A stretch of DNA of 64,000 bases from Paenibacillus tyrphae. Its GTDB lineage: Bacteria; Bacillota; Bacilli; Paenibacillales; NBRC-103111. Of this stretch, positions 36,424 through 45,331 are shown piece after piece (within the stretch, counting starts at the first letter, position 1; each line of letters begins with the position of its first letter). Position numbers and translations under genes: made by a program. The DNA is taken from positions 1-64,000 of the forward strand of contig NZ_BSDJ01000032.1 of the NCBI RefSeq assembly GCF_027925525.1, written 5' to 3'. The notes below the pieces were generated by a model that was not told where the DNA came from, did not search any database, and saw only the letters and a program-made list of their open reading frames with translations.

Positions 36424-37848
36424 ATGAATACGGGGTTTGCAGCTTTACATATCGCTCCGCAGTATGTCAAACGGCTGCAGGAGCTCGGCATTACGGAGCC
36501 GTCGGACATACAGACGGAAGCGATACCGATTGCGCTTGAAGGAAAAGATGTCGTTGCGCAATCGCAGACCGGTACGGGGAAAACGCTGGCCTATTCGCTG
36601 CCGCTGCTGCATAAAATAGACACGGGCGTGAGAGAGGTACAAGCTCTTGTGCTGGTGCCGACGCGGGAGCTCGGCATGCAAATCGTACAGACGCTGGAGC
36701 AGCTTGTAAAGGATAGCGACGTCCGCGTGCAGCAGCTTATCGGCGGCGCCTCCATCGAGCGCCAGATCGACCGGTTGAAGCTCAAGCCGCAGATCGTGGT
36801 AGGGACGCCCGGCCGCGTGCAGGAGCTGGTGAAGCTCCGCAAGCTGAAGCTGCACGGCATCCGCACGGTCGTCGTCGATGAGGTCGATCAAGTGTTCGAG
36901 CTGGGGTCCATGCAGGATGTAGAGGCGCTGTTCAAAGGCATGCTGCGCGACCGGCAGCTGCTGTTTTTCTCCGCGACGTTCCCGCCGCCGCTGCAGGACG
37001 TCATCAATCGCTGGATGCGCGAGCCGGTCTACGTCCGGGTAAATCCGGCGCAGCGCACCTCGGAAACGCTGGAGCACTTGTATTTCGTATGTCAGGAACG
37101 GGACAAAATCGATACGCTGCGCCGGATTGTCCGGCTGTATAACCCGAAGGCCGCGATCGTGTTCGTCAATGAGACCGACGATATCGGAGAAGCGGTGGCG
37201 AAGCTGCAACACGTCGGCCTGTCGGTCGAAGGCTTGTACGGCGATTCCTTCAAGCAGGAGCGGGCGAAGGCAATGCAAGCGTTCCGCGCCGGCAAATTCC
37301 AGCTGCTGCTCGCGACCGACGTAGCTGCCAGGGGGCTTGACCTGCCGCAGGTGACGCATGTGATCAACCTCGACCCGCCGATCGATGCGGATCATTACGT
37401 GCACCGCGTAGGTCGGACGGGACGGATGGGCCGCAAAGGCACGGCCGTGTCGATCATTACTCCGCGGGAGCAGTTCATTATCGATAAATTTGCCAAAGCA
37501 CTCGGTATCGAGATCAAGCAGAGGACGATGTTCCATGGGAAGGTCGTCGATCCGGAGCAGGAGCGGACCATTCGCCGGGACGCGAAGAAGCTCATGGAAC
37601 GCCGGGTGCCGGATGAAGCGCCGTCGGGAAGGGAAAAACCTGAAGCGCGTATTGCCCAAGCGGGAGCTCCGAAGCTTCCCCGTACAGAAGGCAAGAGCGT
37701 AAAGCCGGCACAGACCGGCACGGGCCGTCCTTCGGCCCCGGCTTCCCCGGATAAACGCAAGGCGGACCGGGAACGGGACCGCAAAAACAAAGGAGCGCCG
37801 CGCTGGCTTAAGGAAAAGCGCGATCCGTCGGGTAAACCGAAAAAGTAA
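36424..37848 (+). CDS. DEAD-box-type RNA helicase with DEVD motif
   Basis: A 474-residue RNA helicase. It shows the Q motif (FAALHIAPQYVKRLQELGITEPSDIQ), motif I AQSQTGTGKT, PTREL, TPGR, motif II, SAT, ARGLDLPQ and HRVGRTGRMGRKG. Motif II reads DEVD (in VVVDEVDQVFELG, near residue 151) instead of DEAD, with Val at the Ala position. The C-terminal 95 residues are a Lys/Arg/Pro/Gly-rich tail, likely RNA-binding. The start at 36424 has AGAGAGGA upstream. It resembles CshB/DeaD-type cold-shock or ribosome-assembly helicases. Confidence 0.9.
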   Translation: MNTGFAALHIAPQYVKRLQELGITEPSDIQTEAIPIALEGKDVVAQSQTGTGKTLAYSLPLLHKIDTGVREVQALVLVPTRELGMQIVQTLEQLVKDSDVRVQQLIGGASIERQIDRLKLKPQIVVGTPGRVQELVKLRKLKLHGIRTVVVDEVDQVFELGSMQDVEALFKGMLRDRQLLFFSATFPPPLQDVINRWMREPVYVRVNPAQRTSETLEHLYFVCQERDKIDTLRRIVRLYNPKAAIVFVNETDDIGEAVAKLQHVGLSVEGLYGDSFKQERAKAMQAFRAGKFQLLLATDVAARGLDLPQVTHVINLDPPIDADHYVHRVGRTGRMGRKGTAVSIITPREQFIIDKFAKALGIEIKQRTMFHGKVVDPEQERTIRRDAKKLMERRVPDEAPSGREKPEARIAQAGAPKLPRTEGKSVKPAQTGTGRPSAPASPDKRKADRERDRKNKGAPRWLKEKRDPSGKPKK

Positions 37849-37935
37849 CGAAGGAGCTGCAGATTCCGCCTGCCAAACTCCGGGAGAGGGCATTGGACTC
37901 AGGTTAGGACCGGCTCCTTGTAAGGGGGAAGTCAA

Positions 37936-38478
37936 ATGAGATCGCTCTTCAAAGGGATCGTCACGATCGTAATTCTGGGCGCGCTGCTGGTCGCCGGGGC
38001 ATTATGGTATGCGCAGCCGCAAGCGGAGCTGGACTTGTCGTATAATGATCTTCCGGTGCGCGAAAAGCTTGGCGCTATGGTAATCAACCGCAAGCCGGAG
38101 GCGGTGCTGACAGAGCAGGAGCTGGGCGATTTGCTGAAAAAGGCGCTTTCCCGCCGGGCCGAGCTGCGTCCCGGCGTCAAGCTGACGGGAGCGAGGTTTT
38201 TCCTTGAGGGGGACCGGCTCGCGGCGGACGTGACGCTGCTGCTTCAAGACCGCTGGAAGGTCGGCGCCCGGCTCAACTTCGACCTTGCCTGGAAGGAGCC
38301 GAATTTGACGGCCGTCCATACCGGCACCGTCATCCGGGACGTTACCGTACCGGGCGAATGGCTGAGCCTCCAGCCGATCCAGGTTGATCTGAACGATTAT
38401 ATGCCAAGGCATGTGGCGATTCGGGACGTAGCCTTTGAAGGGTCCACGGTACGTGTGACTTTCGGGCTGCGCTTATAG
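37936..38478 (+). CDS. Membrane-anchored protein of unknown function
   Basis: A 180-residue protein with one N-terminal membrane helix (GIVTIVILGALLVAGALWYA) and a mostly beta outer domain with paired strands (DRLAADVTLLLQDRWKVGARLNFDLAW). This layout recalls the YpmS/DUF2140 lipid-binding family, but key residues are not clear enough for a firm assignment. AAGGGGGAAG lies upstream of the ATG. It is 87 bases after the helicase stop. The long palindromic element begins 16 bases after its own stop and can terminate its transcript. Confidence 0.7.
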   Translation: MRSLFKGIVTIVILGALLVAGALWYAQPQAELDLSYNDLPVREKLGAMVINRKPEAVLTEQELGDLLKKALSRRAELRPGVKLTGARFFLEGDRLAADVTLLLQDRWKVGARLNFDLAWKEPNLTAVHTGTVIRDVTVPGEWLSLQPIQVDLNDYMPRHVAIRDVAFEGSTVRVTFGLRL

Positions 38479-38494
38479 ATAAAAGCAAAAGTGG

Positions 38495-38769
38495 CGGTTT
38501 CCTTCCTAGTCGAAGGAAACCGTCCCTGAGCTTGTTGGGAAACCCGCTTCGCGTAGAAATACTCTGCATACACCGGTGGGGTATATCCCTCCAGCCGCTC
38601 TTGAAACCCGTGAACTTGATTAAAATTGGCGGTATTTTCACGGGTTTCAAAGGCGGACGTAAACTCTTACGGGATATACCCCACCTCTATTTGTCTGAGT
38701 TTTTCTACTTCCTAGGGCTTCTCAATACACTGAGGGACGGTTTCCTTTCTAGTCGAAGGAAACTGTCCC
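38495..38769. repeat. Palindromic intergenic element, copy 2
   Basis: About 275 bp with the same plan as 11173-11431. The left hairpin is CGGTTTCCTTC/GAAGGAAACCG and the right is GGGACGGTTTCCTT/AAGGAAACTGTCCC followed by TTTTT. Inside, GGTGGGGTATATCCC (38575) pairs perfectly with GGGATATACCCCACC (38671), and TTGAAACCCGTGAA (38601) with TTCACGGGTTTCAA (38637). AGCTTGT follows the left hairpin in both copies. The whole block is an imperfect palindrome and carries no convincing gene. Confidence 0.7.
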
Positions 38770-38815
38770 TTTTTAGATGGGTGGGGAAGTACAAAACCAG
38801 TCTGTGTCAGCTCGC

Positions 38816-40297
38816 TTACGACGTTTTTTGAGATAAACCCGGGCCTGGGGCAGCTTCCGAATGGCTTTTGCCGCGCCGTTTTCCGAGCGTCAAGGCCAGC
38901 GGCAAGCTGATCAGCACGACAACCGTAGCGACCATGTATACGTCGTTGACGCTCAACGTGAACGCCTGCTGCTGCAACTGCTGAGCGTTCAGCCCACCGG
39001 CCTTGCCGAGCTCCATGCTGTGCGCGGCAACGCGGGAGGCGAGCATCGAGGTGAACAGGCCGATGGAGAACGAGCCGAACCCTTGGCGGATCCAGTTGTT
39101 CACCGAGGAAGCGTGCCCGGACAGCTCGCGCGGAATGACCTCCATGCCGGCATTGGAAGCGGGCATGGTCGAGAAGGCGATGCCGAGGTTGCGGACGGTC
39201 ATCCACATAATGATATAGCCGTGCGTCACATCGACGCTGAGATGGGCCATAGCCAGCGTTCCGACGCCGATCAGCACGATCCCGAACAGAATAAGCGGCA
39301 TCGGTCCCACCCGTGAATACAGCTTGCCGGTAATCGGCATGCAGACCGCCATCGCCAGCGACGGGACGAGGAGAATCAAGCCCGTATCGAAGGCTGAGAC
39401 ATGCTGAATATTTTGCAGAAACACCGGCGTCAGGAACGTCCCGGAATACAAGCTGATCGTGATGATACAGCTAAGAATCAAGCTGTATGTATATCGGGAA
39501 TACGCGAATACTCTTAGATTCAACAGCGGCCCGGCCTTGCGCAGCTCGTAAAGGACGAAGACAATCAGCGTCAACGCTCCGAAGGCCAGCAGGGATATCG
39601 TCTGCCACGACCCCCAGCCCCAGGAATGAGCTTCGCTGAATGCGATTAGCAGCGCGGAGCTGCTGAGAATGACGGCCAGAAAGCCGAACAGGTCGAACGG
39701 CTTCGGCGTCGTCAAGCGGTAATACGGAATAAGCTTCATCGCAAGCGCGATGGCGATGATGCCGAACGGCAGGTTGATCAAGAACAGCCAGGTCCAGTCG
39801 AACGTTTGAATCAGCCAGCCGGCAAGCGACGGGCCGAGCGCCGGAGCCAGCATCGCCGACAAGCTCCACATGCTGATGGCGAACGCCTGCCGCTCTCTGG
39901 GAATGACTTGATAAATGATCGTCATCGTGGCAGGCATAACCATGCCGCTGAAGGCCCCTTGCATAATGCGGAATACGATCAGCGAATGAATATTCCAGGC
40001 TACGGCGCACAGCCCTGACATGAGCGTAAACCCGATCAGGGCCGCGACATACAAATATTTGGTGCTGAACCGGTCCCCCAGGTAGCCGGTGATCGGGGCA
40101 ATGACCCCGGTCGCCAGCATAAAGCCGGTCAGCGTCCACTGCACCGTATTTAAGTCGGTATGAAAATCCTGCATTAAGATCGGAATGGCCACATTAATGG
40201 AACTTGTTCCCAGAATGGCCAGAAACGAGCCGAAAAAAATACCGATCATAACCGGCCAAAACGGCACGGGTTTCTCGGTGCTTTCAAGCGAAGCCAT
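38816..40297 (-). CDS. MFS exporter, DHA2 family
   Basis: A 493-residue transporter with about 14 hydrophobic helices. Signature sequences are LGTSSINVAIPIL in helix 1, GYLGDRFSTKYLY (motif A) and AMLAPALGPSLAGWLI (motif C). It belongs to the EmrB/LmrB/FarB branch of drug exporters and is distinct from the one at 9008. AGGAGAGA precedes the ATG. The MarR-family gene lies 57 bases upstream on the same strand, so the pair is probably one operon controlled by that regulator. Confidence 0.92.
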   Translation of the reverse strand: MASLESTEKPVPFWPVMIGIFFGSFLAILGTSSINVAIPILMQDFHTDLNTVQWTLTGFMLATGVIAPITGYLGDRFSTKYLYVAALIGFTLMSGLCAVAWNIHSLIVFRIMQGAFSGMVMPATMTIIYQVIPRERQAFAISMWSLSAMLAPALGPSLAGWLIQTFDWTWLFLINLPFGIIAIALAMKLIPYYRLTTPKPFDLFGFLAVILSSSALLIAFSEAHSWGWGSWQTISLLAFGALTLIVFVLYELRKAGPLLNLRVFAYSRYTYSLILSCIITISLYSGTFLTPVFLQNIQHVSAFDTGLILLVPSLAMAVCMPITGKLYSRVGPMPLILFGIVLIGVGTLAMAHLSVDVTHGYIIMWMTVRNLGIAFSTMPASNAGMEVIPRELSGHASSVNNWIRQGFGSFSIGLFTSMLASRVAAHSMELGKAGGLNAQQLQQQAFTLSVNDVYMVATVVVLISLPLALTLGKRRGKSHSEAAPGPGLSQKTS

Positions 40298-40354
40298 GCT
40301 ATTCTCTCCTTTTCTCTCTGCTGTCGGGCTCTCCGGTAAGCGGAAGCCCGTTCT

Positions 40355-40801
40355 CTAGTCTCTATCCACAGCCGTTCTATACTCGACCGCTTTGCGGAGC
40401 AGCCGGGTCAATTCGGCGGTTTCGCCCGGCTCCAGCCCTTGCCAGAACCACTCGACCAATTCCGCCGCTTTCTCGTCCAACTCGCTCAAAGCTTCCAGAC
40501 CTTTCGGCGTGACGGTCACCATGACAACCCGCCGGTCCGTCTCGTTATGCGCCCGCTCCGCATACCCGCCGGCCACCAGTTTATTGGCGAGGTTCGTCAC
40601 GGCCGGCAGCGTGATTTGCAGCGTGTCTGCCAGCTCCGAACACCGCATCGTTCCGTTCGCCCGAAGGCTTTCCAGCAAGTAGTACTGCTGAATCGGCAGA
40701 CCGTGCTTGAGCCGGCCCCCCATTTCGGAAATCCATCGGCGCATCGCCAGCCGGGTCCATTTTTCAATCTCTGTGGACGCATGAAGCCCTTGCTCTCGCA
40801 T
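40355..40801 (-). CDS. MarR-family transcriptional regulator
   Basis: A 148-residue MarR protein: QQYYLLESLRANGTMRCSELADTLQITLPAVTNLANKLVAGGYAER is the helix-turn-helix and HNETDRRVVMVTVTPKGLEAL the wing. CAAAGGGGGAG precedes the ATG. Its promoter carries TTGACA-17-TACAAT with an inverted repeat over the start of transcription, so it probably represses itself and the downstream exporter until a drug-like ligand releases it. Confidence 0.92.
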   Translation of the reverse strand: MREQGLHASTEIEKWTRLAMRRWISEMGGRLKHGLPIQQYYLLESLRANGTMRCSELADTLQITLPAVTNLANKLVAGGYAERAHNETDRRVVMVTVTPKGLEALSELDEKAAELVEWFWQGLEPGETAELTRLLRKAVEYRTAVDRD

Positions 40802-40848
40802 GACGGCTCCCCCTTTGAGTTTTAGCTCTTAATAATTTTGTCTATGAA

Positions 40849-40900
40849 TAGTTTAATCTTTGAACTAAATTATTGTACTCCGTTTTACCTGATGTGTCAA
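40849..40900 (-). promoter_or_regulatory. Promoter and operator of the MarR-exporter operon
   Basis: On the minus strand TTGACA (40895-40900), 17 bp and TACAAT (40872-40877) form a near-ideal promoter. TAGTT (40849-40853) and AACTA (40863-40867) form an inverted repeat with a 9-bp gap at the expected start of transcription. Confidence 0.7.
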
Positions 40901-40927
40901 AAGGTGGAGGCGCATGACCGCCACACG

Positions 40928-40973
40928 AAAAAGCCCTCCCGGAACCGGACGCATGATCCGGCGAAGGAGGGCT
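40928..40973 (-). terminator. Terminator of the flavoprotein gene
   Basis: On the minus strand GCCCTCC pairs with GGAGGGC and is followed by TTTTT. The stem overlaps the region just after the stop at 40980. Confidence 0.75.
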
Positions 40974-40979
40974 TGCTTG

Positions 40980-42602
40980 TTATTTTTTGCGCGTTTTCAC
41001 ATAAGACGCATAAACGATCTCGCCGGTATCGAGCTTGGCGATTTCGTCGGCCGACCAGCCGGCCAGCTTGTTGTTGCCGGTGACGCCGGTCAGCTTGATG
41101 TTATACTTCGAGGCCAGATACTGCTGAAGCTGCGGCATGTCCGCTTCCTTCAGCTCGCGAAGCTTCTTCTTACCTTGAATTTGCCCCAAAATGACGCCGA
41201 TCGATTCGGCCGCCAAGCTCGTATTCGGTTGAATGCGCGCGCTGCCGTAAGCGATGGCGGAGGCGCCGACGTTTTTGCCGGCCATAATGACATTGTCGTA
41301 ATTTTTGAGCAGGAAGCTGCGCAGCGGCATCCCGTATTTGTCCGGACGGCCCATCTCGATGCCCCATTTGTTGGCGCTGGTGCCCTGCAGATCGAGCGGG
41401 TAACCGCCGATGCTCACGTTGTCCCAGAACATTTTCGCCCCGAGCATGTCCGAAGGCTTCAGTACATAGTCCGTCTCGTAATGGTTGTATTCGCGTATGT
41501 ACAGGTAGTTCGGAAACCCGTTTAGCTCCGCTTTCTCCCAGCCAGGCAAGCTTTTGCGGAAATGGTTCAGGATCAGAGGAATTTCCTTCTTCCCGAGCTC
41601 CATCGCATCGGCTACCGATTTGTCGTCCGACGGATCGACCGTATAGATCAGGAAAGCGTTGATGATGACTTCGCCGTCCCTTTGGCTCACCGCATTCAGC
41701 CCGCGCAGAAACACGCGGTCGTTCGTCGGCTTGTACTTGCTCGTCATGCCCGAGAGGCTGATGGCGAAGCTGTTGTCCACCGAACCCCAGCCGAATTTGG
41801 CACTGCGCTCTTCCTTCGGCATATTATTGAAGCTTTGCTGGAATTTCGCCCAATCGACGTTTTTGAACTTCATCATCATGCCGGAGCTCATATACTCGAT
41901 GTTATTTTGCCCGTAGAACTTCTCCAGGCCCGGCATCCGGGTCGCCTGAAGCTTGCTGACCATCGCGGCGTAATCGGTGTTCTCCACCCAATAGGAGGCG
42001 GCGATCCGTTTCTTCTGGCCGTCCTTGGTCGTGTAGACGATGCCGTTTAACGCCTGCCCGCCGAATTGGCCGGGGTTTTGCTCGATGCTCTCGATCTTGA
42101 TCCCTTGCTCGACGGGGATGTCCTTTTTCAGCTTGTCAAAATATTGCTCGAATTCCTTCAGCTTGCGGATTTTACCGTTGCGGAAGCCGTCGAACAGCTC
42201 CTTCGCCCGGCCTTGGACCAGCAGCCGGTGCTGATCGTCGCGGGTTTCGTCCAGGAACAGCATCTCTCCCTGAAGCACTTGGCCGCCGAACGCATTGCGC
42301 GGGTCCAATATTTTGACCTTCAAGCCTTCGTCCGCTGCGGCACGGGCCAAATAGAGGCCTTCCAGCTCGCTGCCGATCACGACGATATCCGTCTGTTCTG
42401 TCGGGATGTCGGGTAGTTTGTTGTCCGTCTTGGAGGCGGTTGTGCTCTTGCCGCCGTTCGAATCGTCTTTCCCTGCAGTTGCCGTTGAGTTCGGAGACGG
42501 CTTGTCCGGCGCGCTCCGCTGCAGGAACGTATAGACCCCAGCCAGGGCGACCAAGACCACCAGGGCCAGAACAACCGTCAGCTTTTTGCCGCTAAGTTTC
42601 AT
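40980..42602 (-). CDS. Membrane-anchored FAD-dependent oxidoreductase
   Basis: A 540-residue protein. A signal or anchor helix (LTVVLALVVLVALAGVYTFL) is followed by a Ser/Thr/Lys-rich linker to about residue 65, then an FAD-binding Rossmann start IVVIGSELEGLYLARAAADEGLKVKILD and a C-terminal FAD region (NYDNVIMAGKNVGASAIAYGSARIQPNTSLAAESIG). The pattern fits the FAD_oxidored family, whose members are otherwise mostly cytosolic; here the enzyme seems to act outside the membrane. The first glycines read GSELEG rather than GxGxxG, which is common in this family. AAGGAGAGAG precedes the ATG. Substrate unknown. Confidence 0.82.
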   Translation of the reverse strand: MKLSGKKLTVVLALVVLVALAGVYTFLQRSAPDKPSPNSTATAGKDDSNGGKSTTASKTDNKLPDIPTEQTDIVVIGSELEGLYLARAAADEGLKVKILDPRNAFGGQVLQGEMLFLDETRDDQHRLLVQGRAKELFDGFRNGKIRKLKEFEQYFDKLKKDIPVEQGIKIESIEQNPGQFGGQALNGIVYTTKDGQKKRIAASYWVENTDYAAMVSKLQATRMPGLEKFYGQNNIEYMSSGMMMKFKNVDWAKFQQSFNNMPKEERSAKFGWGSVDNSFAISLSGMTSKYKPTNDRVFLRGLNAVSQRDGEVIINAFLIYTVDPSDDKSVADAMELGKKEIPLILNHFRKSLPGWEKAELNGFPNYLYIREYNHYETDYVLKPSDMLGAKMFWDNVSIGGYPLDLQGTSANKWGIEMGRPDKYGMPLRSFLLKNYDNVIMAGKNVGASAIAYGSARIQPNTSLAAESIGVILGQIQGKKKLRELKEADMPQLQQYLASKYNIKLTGVTGNNKLAGWSADEIAKLDTGEIVYASYVKTRKK

Positions 42603-42936
42603 CTCTCTCTCCTTATCTTTCGTTTATGGTAGATGCCGGGACATGGTCCGAAAACGGACAATCCCGGGGGTATCTGTTAAGTTTAACATTTTTGGCAGGC
42701 GATCTAAAGGGACCCCCCTAAACAATTTCGGGGGGGCGAACGATGTAAGTGAAGTCAGGAACTCTTCGCGAAGGTTCTGAAACATCCTCTTTTCATACAC
42801 ATATCATCAATCGCACTTGCTTGAGAATCGACGGGCGATGGATTTTCCTCCGCTATTCGAGCGGCGGGGCCCCGTGCTGTCCGTGGGTTCGTCAGAAGCC
42901 TGACTGCGGTTAAACCCACTTGGCAAAGGAGAATGA
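42603..42936 (+). promoter_or_regulatory. Leader region of the SLH gene with several hairpins
   Basis: About 330 bp without a gene. It holds GGGACCCCCC near 42709 facing CGGGGGGG, a TCAGGAAC/GTTCTGA stem near 42755, CCGCT-ATTCG-AGCGG near 42850, and TGGGTT/AACCCA (42884/42913) enclosing GTCAG-AAGC-CTGAC just before the ribosome binding site. It does not match a riboswitch class that I recognise. Confidence 0.4.
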
Positions 42937-44166
42937 ATGATGAGCAAAGCTTTCAAGAAGACAGTGATTTCCGGATTGACCCTGGCGATGGTGCTGGGCG
43001 GATCGACGGCGGCTTTCGCCGACGGCAAAGGCAAAGGTCACGACAAGGATCGCGACGACCGCGATACGATCGTGAAAAAAGTGGATTACGGCAAAGATGT
43101 CAATATTAACATTAAGCTGACGTTTGACGATCTGAAGGGCAAGGACGTGGAATGGGCGCAGCGCTACATCGCTTCTCTCGCTTCCAAGCGCGTATTCGAA
43201 GGGTACGAGGACGGCACGTTCCAGCCGCGCAAAACTATCTCCCGCATCGAGGCAATTACCGCTGCGGTCCGTCTGATGGGTCTGCGCGATCAAGCCGAGT
43301 CGGCCGATGCGAAAGCGGCCAACTTGAACTTCAAGGATGCGGACAAACTGAAGCAAAAATATCCGTGGGCGACCGGCTACGTTTCCGTCGCACTGCAAAA
43401 TGACTTGTTCTCCGAGACGGAAGACATGATTCAGCCGGAGAAAGAAGCGGACCGCCTGTGGGCGACAACGCTGCTGGTTAAAGCGATGAAGCTGCAGGAC
43501 CAAGCCAAAGCCAAAATGAACGCTAAGCTTCCGTTCCGCGATGCCGACAAAATTCCTGCCGGTTCCGTAGGCTACGTCGCCGTGGCGATCGAGAAAAACT
43601 TGATCGACGGGTACGAGGACAACACATTCCGCCCGAACAAGTCGGTATCCCGCGCCGAGCTTGCTGCGTTGCTGGATCGTACGGGCAGCCAGTTGCCTGA
43701 CCACGCATCGGTGAAAGGCACGGTAACCGGCGCGCTGAACAACAACCTGCTGCCGGTGAAATCGCAAAACAACGAAGCTCTGAACGTCGAGATGGATTCG
43801 AACGTATTCGTATTCCGCAACGGCTCCCGCGTAGCTCCCGGCGACCTGCGCACGGGCGATCAGGTGCTGATCCGCACTTACGGCGGTAAAGCGATCTACG
43901 TTGAAGTGTTGAACACGACGGGCGATCCGCAGCAGCAAACGGACTTCACGGTCACGGGAACGCTGAACAGCTACACGCTGAACTCCAAGGGCGGGCTCGC
44001 CACCGTTTCGATTAACCAAAACGTTAACAATGGCGGCGTGCAAACGGCGGTCTACTCGATCGCTCCCGAAGTTTACATTTCCGGCGACGTCAGCCAGCTG
44101 ACCGCAGGACGTACCTTGGAGCTGAGAGGCAAAAACCAACTCGTCCACACCATCATCATTCGATAA
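42937..44166 (+). CDS. Secreted SLH-domain surface protein
   Basis: A 409-residue exported protein. A signal peptide (KKTVISGLTLAMVLGGSTAAFA) and a Lys/Asp-rich linker are followed by three S-layer homology domains at roughly 70-250 (ASKRVFEGYEDGTFQPRKTISRIEA; DLFSETEDMIQPEKEADR; NLIDGYEDNTFRPNKSVSRAEL), which anchor to pyruvylated cell-wall polymer. The C-terminal 150 residues form a small beta domain with short conserved steps (GTVTGALNNNLL and TGTLNSYTLNSKG). AAAGGAGAA precedes a double ATG. It probably serves as a cell-surface structural or adhesin-like protein. Confidence 0.88.
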   Translation: MMSKAFKKTVISGLTLAMVLGGSTAAFADGKGKGHDKDRDDRDTIVKKVDYGKDVNINIKLTFDDLKGKDVEWAQRYIASLASKRVFEGYEDGTFQPRKTISRIEAITAAVRLMGLRDQAESADAKAANLNFKDADKLKQKYPWATGYVSVALQNDLFSETEDMIQPEKEADRLWATTLLVKAMKLQDQAKAKMNAKLPFRDADKIPAGSVGYVAVAIEKNLIDGYEDNTFRPNKSVSRAELAALLDRTGSQLPDHASVKGTVTGALNNNLLPVKSQNNEALNVEMDSNVFVFRNGSRVAPGDLRTGDQVLIRTYGGKAIYVEVLNTTGDPQQQTDFTVTGTLNSYTLNSKGGLATVSINQNVNNGGVQTAVYSIAPEVYISGDVSQLTAGRTLELRGKNQLVHTIIIR

Positions 44167-44208
44167 ATGAGAGAGAACGACTAAAAAAAGGTTAGAATTG
44201 CAACGGGA

Positions 44209-44258
44209 AACGGACCTTCCTGCAGTCATGTCATATGCTGCTGGAGGGTCCGTTTTTT
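44209..44258. terminator. Bidirectional terminator between SLH and metallo-hydrolase genes
   Basis: AACGGACC and GGTCCGTTTTTT pair, with further pairing of CTTCCTGCAG and CTGCTGGAG. It reaches the stop codon of the opposing gene at 44257. Confidence 0.7.
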
Positions 44259-45099
44259 AAACGTGGATCTGAGAGCCTGTTCGAATATACTCGATTTTGG
44301 AACCTAAAATATGTTTTAATTTTTTGTAAGCTTTTACCCCTGTGCAATGCCCTGTATATACTTTTTGGATATTCTCGTCGATGATCATCTGGGCAATGAC
44401 TTGAATCTCTTCCTGGGAAGCGCTGAATGAAGTTAGCATCGGTATCGTCATGAGATGAAAGCCGCCTATCACCGCTTTAATCGTTAGACTGGGGAACATA
44501 GTTCTGGCGGCTCGTATCATATTGGGAGTGCCTTTGTGGGAACATCCTGTAAATAGGCTGATCCCGTCTTGCTCTTTGATCACCATCATGAGCTCATGAT
44601 CGAATTGATCTCGAACCCGCTTATTCCCTTCTTGGGCAAATAAATATTTATTTCCCTTCGGGGTCAAATCATGCTCCTCGATGTCTGTAATAATATAAAT
44701 GTCATTCATGATTTCGGTAAAACGATCAATATAAGTAATTCGGTTGGAATACTCCTCGAATACTTTTTTATCGATGCCGATGTTTTTGCTAAAACCGAAG
44801 ATATGAAAATAATAATCTCCTGAAGCTTTTCTTTTCATATAGACTTTGGCTTTGCTGTTTACCTTAAAGAACGGCAGAAGACCTCCGCCATGATCATGAT
44901 GACCATGAGAAAGGACTACGGCATCAACATCCTCCAAACGAATTCCCAGTTTCTTTGCATTCGCAATAAAGCTGCCGGTTTTTCCCGTATCAAACAGGAT
45001 GCGTTTGTTATCTTGTTCTATGTAAAGTGATAGGCCGGATTCATTGATTAAATCTTGTGAATCATTCTTCAAATTTTCGATTAGCGTCGTTATTTTCAT
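44257..45099 (-). CDS. Metallo-beta-lactamase-fold hydrolase
   Basis: A 280-residue MBL-fold protein. The metal site reads VVLSHGHHDHGGGLLPF (HxHxDH), with later His in FTGCSHKGTPNMI and GHCTG near the end. The layout matches the MBL-fold proteins related to 7,8-dihydropterin-6-methyl-4-(beta-D-ribofuranosyl)aminobenzene 5'-phosphate synthase. The gene is clearly AT-rich with many AAA/ATA/TTT codons, unlike both neighbours, which suggests transfer. The ATG at 45099 follows TTGGAG by seven bases. Confidence 0.82.
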   Translation of the reverse strand: MKITTLIENLKNDSQDLINESGLSLYIEQDNKRILFDTGKTGSFIANAKKLGIRLEDVDAVVLSHGHHDHGGGLLPFFKVNSKAKVYMKRKASGDYYFHIFGFSKNIGIDKKVFEEYSNRITYIDRFTEIMNDIYIITDIEEHDLTPKGNKYLFAQEGNKRVRDQFDHELMMVIKEQDGISLFTGCSHKGTPNMIRAARTMFPSLTIKAVIGGFHLMTIPMLTSFSASQEEIQVIAQMIIDENIQKVYTGHCTGVKAYKKLKHILGSKIEYIRTGSQIHV

Positions 45100-45230
45100 A
45101 AATTTCTCCAATATTATGGAATGGCTTCATATAAAAGCGTGGAGTTCATGCCCCGTACCGTCATCGTATCCGATCATACATCGCTTTGCAACATCGGCGG
45201 CGGGTTATCCTGGCAATTGGGCATAGGGGA

Positions 45231-45258
45231 TGGACAGATGCGCCGAACGGTGTATAAT
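45231..45258 (+). promoter_or_regulatory. Promoter of ilvA
   Basis: TGGACA (45231-45236), a 16-bp gap and TATAAT (45253-45258). A short hairpin GCCCG-TACTT-CGGGC lies in the leader. No T-box core or regulatory leader was seen. Confidence 0.6.
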
Positions 45259-45331
45259 TAGGAGAAATTGCGAGCAAGCCCGTACTTCCGGGCGCTAGAC
45301 TTACGTACACCGGGTTGGAGGAAAAGCAATT

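Noticed and set aside
42603-42936. Known riboswitch (c-di-GMP, c-di-AMP or SAM) before the SLH gene
   Set aside because: Hairpins are visible, but none of the conserved core sequences that I know for those classes could be found.
45100-45331. T-box leader for ilvA
   Set aside because: No AGGGTGGNACCGCG-like core and no terminator/antiterminator pair before ilvA; only a simple promoter and short hairpin.
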